Below, piece by piece: positions 16,506 through 24,993 of a stretch of DNA of 64,000 bases. How positions within the stretch are numbered: the first letter of the stretch is position 1; each line of letters starts with the position of its first letter. Under the pieces are notes generated by a model. It made no database searches. It was not told where the DNA came from and saw only the letters and a program-made list of their open reading frames with translations. This DNA comes from Prevotella sp. (GTDB lineage: Bacteria; Bacteroidota; Bacteroidia; Bacteroidales; Bacteroidaceae), in contig JAFTGH010000035.1 in assembly GCA_017458005.1 (NCBI GenBank), forward strand, positions 20,825 to 84,824, written 5' to 3'. The translations under genes and the position numbers were made by a program.

Positions 16506-17731
16506 TTCAACAATTGCTTGGCGAAATAGCGGACAGGGTACCAGACACTGAGGAAGCCGACGGCAAGGACGGTGACGAAAATCAGTACGATGTCCCAAGG
16601 GTGGACGCTGACGGGATAGGCATCAATGATGAACGAGCCCTCCGACTCCCCTAAGCGCACGATACCGTATTGCTGTTGCAGCCAACAGAGCAATAGTCCG
16701 ATGGCAATGCCGATCACTGCTCCCATGGCGGAAATCATACGACCCTCAAAGAGGAAGATATGAATGATCTGTTTGTCGGAAGCCCCGAGGTTCCGCAGGG
16801 TCACCACGTCGTTCTTCTTGTCGATCATCAGCATGGAGAGGCTTCCGATGATGTTAAAGCAGGCGATGACGAGGATAAACGTGAGGAAGATATAAGCCAT
16901 CAGTTTCTCTATCTTCATGATGCGGAAGGTGTCGTCCTGCTGCTCATAACGGTCACGCACCAGGAAACGGTCGCCCGCTATTGCCTGCATCTCCTCCTTC
17001 ACCTTATCGAAATTACTGCCAGGTTTCAGGCGCAACTCCAGCGACGAGAGCATGCCCTGCTGGTCGAACAACTGACGGGTAAAGGCGATAGAGGTGATGA
17101 TATACCGCTTGTCGTATTTCCCTTGCTGGATGCTGAACAGGACTCCTGGCGAATATAACTCATCCTCCACGAACCCTTCCTGTAGGTTGGCAAGGTTCAA
17201 CTGTCCCTCCCTTCGTGGCGCATAGATCTTCAAGGGGCGTTCGTAGACATAGCCAGTGCCCAACTGGTAGGCGACTCCCATGCCCAAGATGCCGTAGTTC
17301 ATGTCGGCGGCATGCAGCGCAAAGTCACCATCACCCTCCAAGACCTCTCGGATATGTGTCAGTTTGTCGAAGTTGTCCTCCACTCCTTTTAGTATCACCA
17401 TCGCCTGTCGCTCCCCATAGACGGCAAGAGCCTGATCCTCCATTACCTCCGTCGCCACGTCGACCTGTGGTAATTGGCGTATCTGGGTCAGCAGGGAGTC
17501 GTCGGCAGCCACCGTCTTACCCTTTACAGGGGTGATCTTGATTTGCGGATCGAGTTGGGTGAAGAGTGAGGCGACCATATCGTGGAAACCATTAAACACG
17601 CTGAGTGTCACCACCAGTGCCATAGCGGCAATAGCGACACCTACGACAGAGATACCGCTAATCACGTTGATAGCGTTGGTGCTCTTCTTGGAGAAGAGGT
17701 AGCGGCGGGCGATATAGAATGGGAAGTTCAC
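16502..17731 (-). CDS. LolC/E-type ABC transporter permease (FtsX-like)
   Basis: 409-residue membrane protein of the MacB/FtsX permease superfamily, closest in layout to LolE/LolC, which extract lipoproteins from the inner membrane. N-terminal FYIARRYLFSKKSTNAINVISGISVVGVAIA begins the first transmembrane helix (about 20-50), then a large periplasmic domain, and three further helices (about 285-310, 325-350, 375-400). The ATPase partner is not in the window. The gene follows rbfA on the minus strand by 12 nt. Lipoprotein release is the likely role, but other FtsX-like functions cannot be excluded. Confidence 0.82.
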   Translation of the reverse strand: MNFPFYIARRYLFSKKSTNAINVISGISVVGVAIAAMALVVTLSVFNGFHDMVASLFTQLDPQIKITPVKGKTVAADDSLLTQIRQLPQVDVATEVMEDQALAVYGERQAMVILKGVEDNFDKLTHIREVLEGDGDFALHAADMNYGILGMGVAYQLGTGYVYERPLKIYAPRREGQLNLANLQEGFVEDELYSPGVLFSIQQGKYDKRYIITSIAFTRQLFDQQGMLSSLELRLKPGSNFDKVKEEMQAIAGDRFLVRDRYEQQDDTFRIMKIEKLMAYIFLTFILVIACFNIIGSLSMLMIDKKNDVVTLRNLGASDKQIIHIFLFEGRMISAMGAVIGIAIGLLLCWLQQQYGIVRLGESEGSFIIDAYPVSVHPWDIVLIFVTVLAVGFLSVWYPVRYFAKQLLN

Positions 17732-17743
17732 CTCTTCAAATTC

Positions 17744-18079
17744 TCAACTCTTCAGCAGTTCGTCAATATGGTCGATATAGTCGAGCGAGTCGTCAATGAA
17801 GAAGCGCAACTCGGGGACGATGCGCAGTTGATGGCGCACCCTCGTGCCCAACTCATAGCGTATCTGTTTCTCGCTCTTACGGATATTCTCCATGATCTCC
17901 TCGCCACGCTCTGACGGGAAGATGCTCAGATGGGCGGTGCAGATACTTAAGTCGGGGCTGACACGCACCCTCGTCACACTGACCATCACTCCGCGCATAC
18001 TGCGTGTCTGCTCTTGGAAGATGACACTCAACTCCTTCTGTAGCAGGCGTGCTATCTTATTCTGTCTTGTTTCTTGCAT
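17744..18079 (-). CDS. rbfA: 30S ribosome-binding factor RbfA
   Basis: 111 residues, standard length. Small KH-fold protein that helps mature the 16S rRNA 5' end. Typical N-terminus ETRQNKIARLLQKELS and central VSVTRVRVSPDLSICTAHLSIF, then RYELGTRVRHQLRIVPELRFFIDDS. It leads a two-gene unit with the LolE-like permease. The -7 box is 24 nt upstream. Confidence 0.93.
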   Translation of the reverse strand: MQETRQNKIARLLQKELSVIFQEQTRSMRGVMVSVTRVRVSPDLSICTAHLSIFPSERGEEIMENIRKSEKQIRYELGTRVRHQLRIVPELRFFIDDSLDYIDHIDELLKS

Positions 18080-18088
18080 AGTCTTTCA

Positions 18089-18110
18089 TACCTTTGTCGC
18101 GGCAAAGGTA
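18089..18110. promoter_or_regulatory. Palindromic -7 box upstream of rbfA
   Basis: TACCTTTG at 18089-18096 (plus) and its exact reverse complement at 18103-18110 with a 6-bp spacer. The minus-strand copy is the plausible rbfA -7 box, 24 nt before the start. The plus-strand copy faces the 3' end of the regulator gene and may only make a hairpin. Confidence 0.5.
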
Positions 18111-18136
18111 CGAAAAATTTCTTAATAATCCATTAT

Positions 18137-18895
18137 CTATAGCGAATAAAAGGCGGTCATAAGGTCGTGACGGTAATTCTTGCTTATCTTCAGTTCTGTC
18201 ATTTCCTCAAGGGGCTCTGCTAAAATACAAGTATTATCCTGAATCATCTTGATGTGATTAATATTGACGATATATCGTTTGTGTATCTGAACAAAGTCAG
18301 GTGTATAGTTGAGGATCACATCTGATGTCGTGCGATGGCGTAGAACATAATTAATACCGTCCATGCAAACGACCTCCCACAGTTTACGTTCCTTATTATA
18401 TCTGAAGAAGGCGATATTCTCTGACAGTAAGGTTATATGCTCATTTTTAGGATTGACGACAAGGATGATGGGCAGGTGCTGTTGTGCATGAGGTTGTGAG
18501 AACGGGTATTCTGCCAGTTTGTTCTCGTAATAGCGTGTCATGATTTGCCCTAACTCCTGTTCTGTGGCAGGCTTCATGAGATAATCGAAAGCCTCCCGGC
18601 GGATAGCCTCCAACAGATATTTGTCATGACCTGTATAGAAGACGACCTTCGTCTCAGGCTTCACCTCGTTACGAATCAGCGTACAGAATTCCAACCCAGA
18701 CATCGAAGGCAGTTCCACATCGACGAAGATAAGATCGGGCTCTGTGTCTATCACCCCTTTGATACCCGTCTCCGCATCTATCGCTTTCCCCACAACCCTT
18801 ACGGAATAGTTGTCCTCCAGCATACGTGCCAGTACCTCAATAGCATCACGATTGTCATCTATGATATAGACGCTCACTAATTTCTCCCTGTTCAT
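18137..18895 (-). CDS. LytTR-family response regulator
   Basis: 252-residue DNA-binding response regulator. Receiver domain 7-120: acidic pair DD 13-14, phosphoacceptor Asp 59 in LIFVDVELPSMSG, conserved Lys 108 in LMKPA. LytTR domain about 150-250, with ENIAFFRYNKERKLWEVV and VQIHKRYIVNINHI, the usual pattern. The gene lies 2 nt after the histidine kinase (18898-20832) and is certainly its partner. Targets are unknown; AlgR/LytR-type regulators often control envelope or secreted-protein genes, and the divergent gene at 21069 is one candidate. Confidence 0.9.
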   Translation of the reverse strand: MNREKLVSVYIIDDNRDAIEVLARMLEDNYSVRVVGKAIDAETGIKGVIDTEPDLIFVDVELPSMSGLEFCTLIRNEVKPETKVVFYTGHDKYLLEAIRREAFDYLMKPATEQELGQIMTRYYENKLAEYPFSQPHAQQHLPIILVVNPKNEHITLLSENIAFFRYNKERKLWEVVCMDGINYVLRHRTTSDVILNYTPDFVQIHKRYIVNINHIKMIQDNTCILAEPLEEMTELKISKNYRHDLMTAFYSL

Positions 18896-18897
18896 TG

Positions 18898-20832
18898 TTA
18901 TGTCGTTGTTAATGTGTAGTTATAACTATCGGGCAAGAGAATCCAAGAGCGGCAGCCCGTGACCCCATCTCTTTCATAGTTACCGACTCCAAACTGGATA
19001 GGCACCTCGTTCTTCTCGTTGAGCATTTGGATGGTTTGTCTGACCACCTTCATGCCCGTATGTCCCTTCCCACTCGTTGCCTTCTTCAAACCCTCACCGT
19101 TGTCAAGCACCTCCACCAGCGTGGCATCACCCTGTCTGCTGACGTGGATGGTCAGCAGTCGTTGCTGCCCTTTCTGAGGTCGCATCGGGCGTAGTCCGTG
19201 CTTGATGGCATTCTCTGCGAATATCTGTATCGTCATGGCAGGCAATATGACCTGACGCATGTCGATACCTTCGTCGACTTGTCGCTCATACTTGAATTCT
19301 TCACCCATCTGCTGTCCTTCGATGGTGGCGTAATAGTCTACGAAGGCAAGTTCCTCTTCGAGGGTGGTCGTCAGCGTATCGGCAATGGCGAGTCCTCTGC
19401 GCAACAGTTGGGTGAGCGTGTTGAAATTGACCGTCTTACCATCTTGTTGGGCAAGCATCTCATGGGTCAGCGCATTATAGATAAAGTGAGGTGAGAGGCG
19501 ATTACGGGTGTTACGCAATCGGGTCTCTATCAGTTGCTGCCTCAGTTCCAATGCCTGCATACTGGCTTTCCTACGGCGCATCATATAGAGGACGAAGAGC
19601 AAGATAACGGTCATCAGAGCCGTAGCGAATAAAGCCCACGCCAGTCTGCTGGTCATGCGACTGTGGTCTATCTGTTGCTGCTGCTCCAACAGTCGTTTGT
19701 CATGCTCATACTCCAAGAGACGAGTGCTCATCTGCATTCTCATATTCGCTGTTTTGATAGAGTCGTTGATGGCATGCAAGGCAAGGTGTGCCTGATAGGC
19801 TTTCGCCGCGTTACCAGTCTGCAGCCAGGCCTGTTCCTCAGTTTTCAGTCGCATCACCTTGGCGGCAGGAATCATCTCCTCGGGAGTATTCTCTTGTTGT
19901 ATCATTCGGACAGCGTCCTGTGTCTTTCCGTTGAGCAAGGCAAGTTTCATCTTCTCTGTCTCGACATAGTAAATCAGGATGCCGAAGTTGACATGGTGGA
20001 AGAAAGAGTCAACCTCTGCGACTATGGGACGAGCCTCTTCAGCCTTCTTGAGGTTGATGAGAATCTCCGCGATATTGGTGCGCGCCGTATAATAGTCCCA
20101 TGTCTTGTCGGGATTGTCCTTCACCAATGCCGCCGCCTTCTCGAAACAGGGCAATGCCTCTTGATATCGCTCTTGGAAATAATAGTCATTACCACGATTG
20201 TTGTAGTAGATAAACTGGTCTGGCTTGCTCATCTTGGGTAACAGTTGCTCACAACGTTGGTACCATTCGGCACTATGGGTGAAGTCGTCCATGAAGGTAT
20301 ATACCGTACTAATGCCTAAATAGATGGCGATACGACTGTCCTCACTGGTCTGAAATGAGTCAGCGACAGCCATCGCCCGCAAATAACTGTCGGCACTCAT
20401 GTCAAACCGTCCTGCCTGCCGATAGAAGTCGCCCCTGTTCAGCATGGTGATGACACGCAACTCCGGATCCATCCGTTCCTGCTCCATCATTCGGAGCGCC
20501 TCTTCTGTGTAGATAATTCCAGAGTCTGGTTTGCTGGCAAGGGCAGCGTAATAGACTCCCTGCGCTTTCAGCCAGTGTGCATGTAACTGTTTGATGGCAT
20601 GGTCATTGCGTCCTTCGTTACGTAACAGGTATTGGTGAATTTGCTGATTGGTCTGCACAAACGAATCGACAGCATACGCCTGATAGTACTTCACACCACG
20701 GTCAACCAGTTGCATATAGTAGTCATCGCTATCCTTGAGGGCACTTCCGTGTGAACTGCCCTTCCCTTGTTGTTGACAACTAATAAGGACACCAACAACC
20801 CCTACCAACATCAAATATGTCAACTTTCTCAT
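18898..20832 (-). CDS. LytS/YehU-type histidine kinase with lipoprotein signal and TPR-like sensor
   Basis: 644 residues. N-terminal signal with lipobox (VLISC, Cys 19), then about 370 residues of TPR-like helical repeats, one transmembrane helix at 397-417, a short coiled coil, and the His_kinase (LytS) domain with LSPHFIYNAL (phospho-His 449), an N-box FAENAIKHGL and a VEVLDNGEG ATP-lid motif. If Cys 19 is lipidated, the sensor is tethered to the outer leaflet of the inner membrane at one end and to its own transmembrane helix at the other. Operon with the LytTR regulator. The ligand is unknown. This layout is common among Bacteroidota LytS-like kinases. Confidence 0.88.
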   Translation of the reverse strand: MRKLTYLMLVGVVGVLISCQQQGKGSSHGSALKDSDDYYMQLVDRGVKYYQAYAVDSFVQTNQQIHQYLLRNEGRNDHAIKQLHAHWLKAQGVYYAALASKPDSGIIYTEEALRMMEQERMDPELRVITMLNRGDFYRQAGRFDMSADSYLRAMAVADSFQTSEDSRIAIYLGISTVYTFMDDFTHSAEWYQRCEQLLPKMSKPDQFIYYNNRGNDYYFQERYQEALPCFEKAAALVKDNPDKTWDYYTARTNIAEILINLKKAEEARPIVAEVDSFFHHVNFGILIYYVETEKMKLALLNGKTQDAVRMIQQENTPEEMIPAAKVMRLKTEEQAWLQTGNAAKAYQAHLALHAINDSIKTANMRMQMSTRLLEYEHDKRLLEQQQQIDHSRMTSRLAWALFATALMTVILLFVLYMMRRRKASMQALELRQQLIETRLRNTRNRLSPHFIYNALTHEMLAQQDGKTVNFNTLTQLLRRGLAIADTLTTTLEEELAFVDYYATIEGQQMGEEFKYERQVDEGIDMRQVILPAMTIQIFAENAIKHGLRPMRPQKGQQRLLTIHVSRQGDATLVEVLDNGEGLKKATSGKGHTGMKVVRQTIQMLNEKNEVPIQFGVGNYERDGVTGCRSWILLPDSYNYTLTTT

Positions 20833-20853
20833 CTCTTATCAATTAGCCAAGGG

Positions 20854-20861
20854 CAAAGTTA
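20854..20861 (-). promoter_or_regulatory. -7 box of the kinase-regulator operon
   Basis: TAACTTTG on the minus strand, 21 nt before the kinase start; matches TAnnTTTG. A -33 TTTG is not evident. Confidence 0.5.
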
Positions 20862-20978
20862 CGATAAAATCTGTAAAATACACCTTTTACACCCATAAAT
20901 ATTTTTGCCCTCTTACCTTGTAATTTTCTCTTCTTGCCTGCGGTTTTTCCCTCTTGCCGATTTTCAGCGTTTTCCCCG

Positions 20979-21010
20979 TTTGTTTAGAAAGCCCAAAAAA
21001 CCTATCTTTG
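20979..21010 (+). promoter_or_regulatory. Promoter of the 21-24 kb secreted-protein operon
   Basis: TTTG at 20979-20982, a 20-bp spacer, TATCTTTG at 21003-21010: a full Bacteroidota consensus promoter, 58 nt before the ATG at 21069. Confidence 0.8.
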
Positions 21011-21068
21011 TGGAGCAAAACTAACATGTTTTTCGTGAAATTCATAAATAATTAAAAACAGTAAGACT

Positions 21069-21968
21069 ATGAAAAAAGTAATGCTCTTAGCCCTGGTGTC
21101 AATGATGATTGGCATGGGGAATCTAACAGCCCTCGCACAGAACACCTTCGAGGGTGAGATGGTGTCTAAGTGCCACTCCGTACAGAAGGCGAAGTCGCAG
21201 GTAACCACCAAGAATGTTTTGGCGAAGATGATCGTCAAGAATATTATGAAAAAGAACTTTGACAATAATCCGGGTTTCTATACGGGAACGTATACTGCTA
21301 CAACTGTTGTCAAGGGTGAGAAGACACGTGTCCATAACTCTTATAACAATTGTTATACTCTGATAGAGAAAGAGGGCGACAAGATGAAGACCACCACGTA
21401 TTTCCCATATATCAAGAAGGGGTATACTCAAATTACCGATATGACAGAGAACCAGAAACAGGTAGAGGAGATGCGTAAAGGTGAGGTAGAGAAGACGGGT
21501 GAGACCATGACAATTCTTGGTCATAAGTGTGATGTCTATAAGGTGAAGTACGAGGTGAAGACCGACTCCGCAGGAACAACTTCAGCAACCAACCTGCATA
21601 ATGAGTTCGCAGTATACGATGACCCCTCGATGCCAGGTGCCGACCAAGAGTGCCTTCCTGGTGTAAAGGGTGTCCCTCTGAAGGTGACAGTAAATACAGC
21701 CTCTCAGATCACCAATGAGATGATGAACATTGATTTTCTGATGTCCGTCGCAACTATTGTCACTGCAATTACCCCAAGGACGGTGGACGATGCAGAGTTT
21801 GAGGTTCCTGCTGACATCAAGATGATTGATATTGAGAAGAAGCCCAAGGAACTCATCAAGATGCTTGAGGACAATAAGAAATATATGATAAAGAAGAACT
21901 TGTGGACTGAGGAGTCTCCTGATGAGGCTAAGATATACGATGATCTCTCCGAGGATTGGGATTACTAG
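21069..21968 (+). CDS. Exported DUF4412-like hypothetical protein
   Basis: 299-residue protein with a signal peptide ending LTALAQN. The pattern FEGEMVSKCHSV..., DKMKTTTYFPYIKKGYTQITDM and GETMTILGHKCDVYKVKYEV resembles DUF4412-type periplasmic proteins, which are lipocalin-like in prediction; assignment is from pattern and not certain. No catalytic motif is visible. It is the first of three genes read from the consensus promoter at 20979-21010, and is followed 12 nt later by the second. Divergent from the kinase-regulator operon. Confidence 0.72.
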   Translation: MKKVMLLALVSMMIGMGNLTALAQNTFEGEMVSKCHSVQKAKSQVTTKNVLAKMIVKNIMKKNFDNNPGFYTGTYTATTVVKGEKTRVHNSYNNCYTLIEKEGDKMKTTTYFPYIKKGYTQITDMTENQKQVEEMRKGEVEKTGETMTILGHKCDVYKVKYEVKTDSAGTTSATNLHNEFAVYDDPSMPGADQECLPGVKGVPLKVTVNTASQITNEMMNIDFLMSVATIVTAITPRTVDDAEFEVPADIKMIDIEKKPKELIKMLEDNKKYMIKKNLWTEESPDEAKIYDDLSEDWDY

Positions 21969-21980
21969 AAAAACGCTGCT

Positions 21981-23237
21981 ATGAGAACAAGTCTTATAGC
22001 CATATTATTGATGGTGTCTCCTGCCGGGTTTGCTCGGTCGGGGGACTCCCTCTTTCTCTATCGGCGAGGCTCTATCTACTCTATGATGATAGGGCACCGC
22101 AACTTGCAATATGAGCAGGAGATAGAGAAAGCCTTTGATGCTATGCCTGTCCCAGACAAATACAACGACCATGGGTTGGGAAAGAAAGTGTTTTATTCCT
22201 CTGACAAGAAAATCAAGGTAAAAGATCTTGGGAACCATGGTGGCTTCGTCGTCAACGAGTCGTCCAACCCTAAGGAGATGAACGATTTCGATGCCTTCCT
22301 CCAGAGACAGTTTGTGGCGAGCCGATTGATTGCGAAATGGTTCCAGCGCAAGAGACAGGATGGTGTCTGTAACATGGAACTGATACAACAGCGCGGCTAT
22401 CAGAACGCCTCAGAGGTCGACAAGCGTATGGCGGCGCTCTCCGTCCGTAAGGATGCGCTGCTGATGGATGCGGGTGAGGAACTCATAGGTAGCACTTTCG
22501 TCCTGGTCAACGACATCCGTTATATTGATAAGAGTAGGGGAACCTCTGTGGTAGGCGGCATTGTCAGCGGTGCCATTCAGGTGGGTACAGCCCTACAGGG
22601 ACAGAATACCACCGACCAAAAGAACCTTGGCGACCTTATTGCCAGTTACAAGGGATTCAATGTAAAGATAGTTACCTACCTGTATCAACTGGTATGGGAT
22701 GAGGAGATGTCGTCCTTCTTTTATAATAAGGTGTACACGGAGCAACCTGACGACTCCAAGAAAGAGAACTTTGAGAACAACAGGGGTAAGTTCTCTTTGG
22801 TCTATTTGGGAAAACAGGAAAGCAGTGGAAAGGATGTATCCTTCGCTGGAGTCAACGAGTCTGAACCGCAGCAGATGGTACGTAAAGCATGCCAAAGGGC
22901 TTTCGATGAGAATATCGCCAATTTGCAAAAGAACTTTGAGGCGTTTAAGGTCAAGGCTCCCCTATTGAGTACGGAACCTTTGAGATGCGAGATAGGACTC
23001 AAGGAGGGCATTACGGAAGACAGCCGTTATGAGGTTCTAGAGGTCGTCGAGGATGAGAACGGGCATGTCGAGTATAAGCGTGTCGGGGTCATCCGACCTG
23101 TCAAGGATAAGATATGGGACAATCGCTTCATGGCTGTGGAGGAAAAGGCGGAGAACGCCACCTTGGGATTTACCACCTTTGAGAAGGTGAGAGGCGGGGA
23201 CTTCTATCCTGGAATGCTGGTTCGAGAGATGAAATAG
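21981..23237 (+). CDS. Hypothetical exported protein
   Basis: 418 residues. The N-terminus has a weak signal peptide (MRTSLIAILLMVSPAGFARSGDS, likely cleaved after the Ala-Arg region or not at all by standard rules). I do not recognise the domain. The middle is charged with a Gly-rich stretch (VVGGIVSGAIQVGTALQGQ at about 190-215) that could be a membrane-active segment. It sits 12 nt after the DUF4412-like gene and 30 nt before the Cys-rich lipoprotein, so it belongs to the same operon. Function unknown. Confidence 0.7.
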   Translation: MRTSLIAILLMVSPAGFARSGDSLFLYRRGSIYSMMIGHRNLQYEQEIEKAFDAMPVPDKYNDHGLGKKVFYSSDKKIKVKDLGNHGGFVVNESSNPKEMNDFDAFLQRQFVASRLIAKWFQRKRQDGVCNMELIQQRGYQNASEVDKRMAALSVRKDALLMDAGEELIGSTFVLVNDIRYIDKSRGTSVVGGIVSGAIQVGTALQGQNTTDQKNLGDLIASYKGFNVKIVTYLYQLVWDEEMSSFFYNKVYTEQPDDSKKENFENNRGKFSLVYLGKQESSGKDVSFAGVNESEPQQMVRKACQRAFDENIANLQKNFEAFKVKAPLLSTEPLRCEIGLKEGITEDSRYEVLEVVEDENGHVEYKRVGVIRPVKDKIWDNRFMAVEEKAENATLGFTTFEKVRGGDFYPGMLVREMK

Positions 23238-23267
23238 AAAGTTACACTGAACAAATTATTTTGTGCT

Positions 23268-24179
23268 ATGAAAAAGTCTGTAAGATTAACGATGAAGAAA
23301 ATTTGTTTGTTTTTTATGATGACCATCACAATGGTTGCATTGGTTGGTTGTAGTGGTGGCGGAACTTCTGCTGGTGGTAATGATGACAATGGCGGTGGTA
23401 ACGATTCTCCTGGTCAAGGCTATGTAAAGCAGGACTGCAATTTATGCAGTGCTAGCGGCAATTGCTACATTTGTCTAGGGACAGGAAAACACTGCACCCT
23501 CTGCGAGAACTCAGGTTTGTGCTATCAGTGCGAAGGTGATGGCATATGCACTCTTTGTAATGGCTCTCCTAATACTATATGTCCCCAATGTGAGGGTAGT
23601 ACATATTGTAAGAGTTGTGGAGGTAGTGGTCAATATGTCTTACAAAGTGGTGGAAAGATCTTGTATATTGATGATTGCCTTTCTTGTTTTGGCACAGGAA
23701 AATGTAGCAAATGTAATGGTGCAGGTGAACTGGTTTGCAATTGGTGCAATGGCAATGGAATGTGCTATGTTTGTGATGGAATGAAAAAGTGCAAGGATTG
23801 TGGTGGTGATGCTCACTGTACTACTTGCAAAAACAGTGACGGAAAGTGTATGCTTTGTGAGGGGAAGGGATACATATGGATACAGCCCAGTTCTGGTGGC
23901 AACTCTAGTAGCGGTAGTTCCGGAAGTGGCAATCGTTGCACATACTGTAATGGCACGGGCGATTGTAAGTATTGCGATGGTACGGGCGATTGTGAATACT
24001 GCGATGGTAATGGTTATTATGTAGTGGGTCACATGTATTTTGGTTGCTATCACTGTTGGCATAGAGGCAGTGGCGCTGAGGGATATTATCTTGATAATAT
24101 AAAAATAGGTGACGGCAATTGTTCGGATTGTTGGGGGACTGGAAAATGCTCAGCCTGCGACGGTAAAGGTTCTCTATAG
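23268..24179 (+). CDS. Cys-rich lipoprotein with about 20 CxxC zinc-finger-like repeats
   Basis: 303 residues (an in-frame ATG at 23292 would give 295). Signal and lipobox ALVGC, then a Gly/Asn/Asp linker. From about residue 50 to the end I count 20 CxxC pairs spaced roughly 8-14 residues apart, many followed by a Gly-x-Gly turn as in the DnaJ Cys-rich domain (CxxCxGxG). A Ser/Gly linker at about 208-222 splits the array into a long and a short block. Members of this layout are normally cytoplasmic; here it is secreted. Zinc binding or disulfide bonding are both possible. Last gene of the operon. Confidence 0.78.
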   Translation: MKKSVRLTMKKICLFFMMTITMVALVGCSGGGTSAGGNDDNGGGNDSPGQGYVKQDCNLCSASGNCYICLGTGKHCTLCENSGLCYQCEGDGICTLCNGSPNTICPQCEGSTYCKSCGGSGQYVLQSGGKILYIDDCLSCFGTGKCSKCNGAGELVCNWCNGNGMCYVCDGMKKCKDCGGDAHCTTCKNSDGKCMLCEGKGYIWIQPSSGGNSSSGSSGSGNRCTYCNGTGDCKYCDGTGDCEYCDGNGYYVVGHMYFGCYHCWHRGSGAEGYYLDNIKIGDGNCSDCWGTGKCSACDGKGSL

Positions 24180-24254
24180 TTATTAATTACATGCGAGTGC
24201 CTGCCTATTTGAGTGGATGTGCAGTTGTAATCAGTTGTTGGAAGTATCCTAATC

Positions 24255-24345
24255 GGTTGTCGACTCCAGTCGACAGGGTTGCTGACTCCAGTCGACAAGG
24301 TTGCTGACTCTAAGTCAACCGATTGGTTGACTCTAAGTCGGCAGG
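24255..24345 (+). repeat. Tandem 22-bp palindromic repeats
   Basis: Four diverged copies starting at 24255, 24277, 24299 and 24325 (spacing 22, 22, 26), each beginning GGTTG and containing a GACTCCAGTC or GACTCTAAGTC core that is largely self-complementary; the first contains a perfect 8-bp stem with a 2-nt loop (24258-24275). They fill the gap between convergent genes and may act as a transcription or processing barrier. Confidence 0.75.
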
Positions 24346-24366
24346 TGGCAACCTATGCCTCACTGA

Positions 24367-24993
24367 CTACAATTTCCTAATCAGAGTAAGACCGTCGCGT
24401 AGGGGAAGGATGACCTGCTCCACGCGGCGGTCGTTTTGCAGGTAGTCGTTGAAGGCGACGATGCCATGGGTCTGCTGGTCTTTCTCGTAGGAGGGGTCTA
24501 TGACATGCCCGTCCCACAAGGTGTTGTCGGCAAGGATGAAGCCGCCAGGACGGAGAATGGAGAGTGCCATCTCGTAGGTGTCATGATAGGTGCGCTTGTC
24601 GCCGTCGATGAAGGCGAGGTCAAACTCAATTCCCAGTTTAGGAGCCTCTGTGATGGCATCGCCGATGATAAAGGTAATCTTATCGCTGACGGGAGAGTTC
24701 TCTATCCACGGACGGGTGAAGTCCTCCTGCTCGTCGTTGATCTCAAAAGTATAGAGGTGTCCGTCGTCCTCCAGACCCTCCGCCATGCACAAGGCACTGT
24801 ATCCGCTGAAGGTGCCCACCTCTAATATATTATGCGGACGAATCATCTGCACGAGCATCTTCAGCAACCGCCCTTGCAGATGCCCAGATGCCATTCGTCC
24901 GTGCAGCATGTGGATATTCGTGGCTCGCCAGAGCCGGTAGAGATAGTCTGGCTCTGGTGAGGTATGGCACGCTATGTATTCGTCGATGGTCAT
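24367..24993 (-). CDS. SAM-dependent O-methyltransferase (family 3)
   Basis: 208-residue class I methyltransferase. SAM motif EVGTFSGYSALCMAEG is near residue 60, then the acidic FEINDEQ, and FDLAFIDGDKRTYHDTYE with the metal-site Asp characteristic of the caffeoyl-CoA/catechol O-methyltransferase-like family. Bacterial members include the tRNA 5-hydroxyuridine methyltransferase TrmR; the true substrate is not shown. The ATG overlaps the aroQ stop by 4 bp, so the two are coupled. Confidence 0.85.
   Translation of the reverse strand: MTIDEYIACHTSPEPDYLYRLWRATNIHMLHGRMASGHLQGRLLKMLVQMIRPHNILEVGTFSGYSALCMAEGLEDDGHLYTFEINDEQEDFTRPWIENSPVSDKITFIIGDAITEAPKLGIEFDLAFIDGDKRTYHDTYEMALSILRPGGFILADNTLWDGHVIDPSYEKDQQTHGIVAFNDYLQNDRRVEQVILPLRDGLTLIRKL

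Noticed and set aside
23640-24062. A 140-codon minus-strand frame opposite the Cys-rich lipoprotein
   Set aside because: Its Thr/Ile-rich repeats mirror the codons of the CxxC repeats and it has no start context or neighbours; an antisense shadow.
24255-24345. The 22-bp tandem array as a CRISPR
   Set aside because: Units abut with no spacers between them and are far too short and diverged; no cas gene is present.
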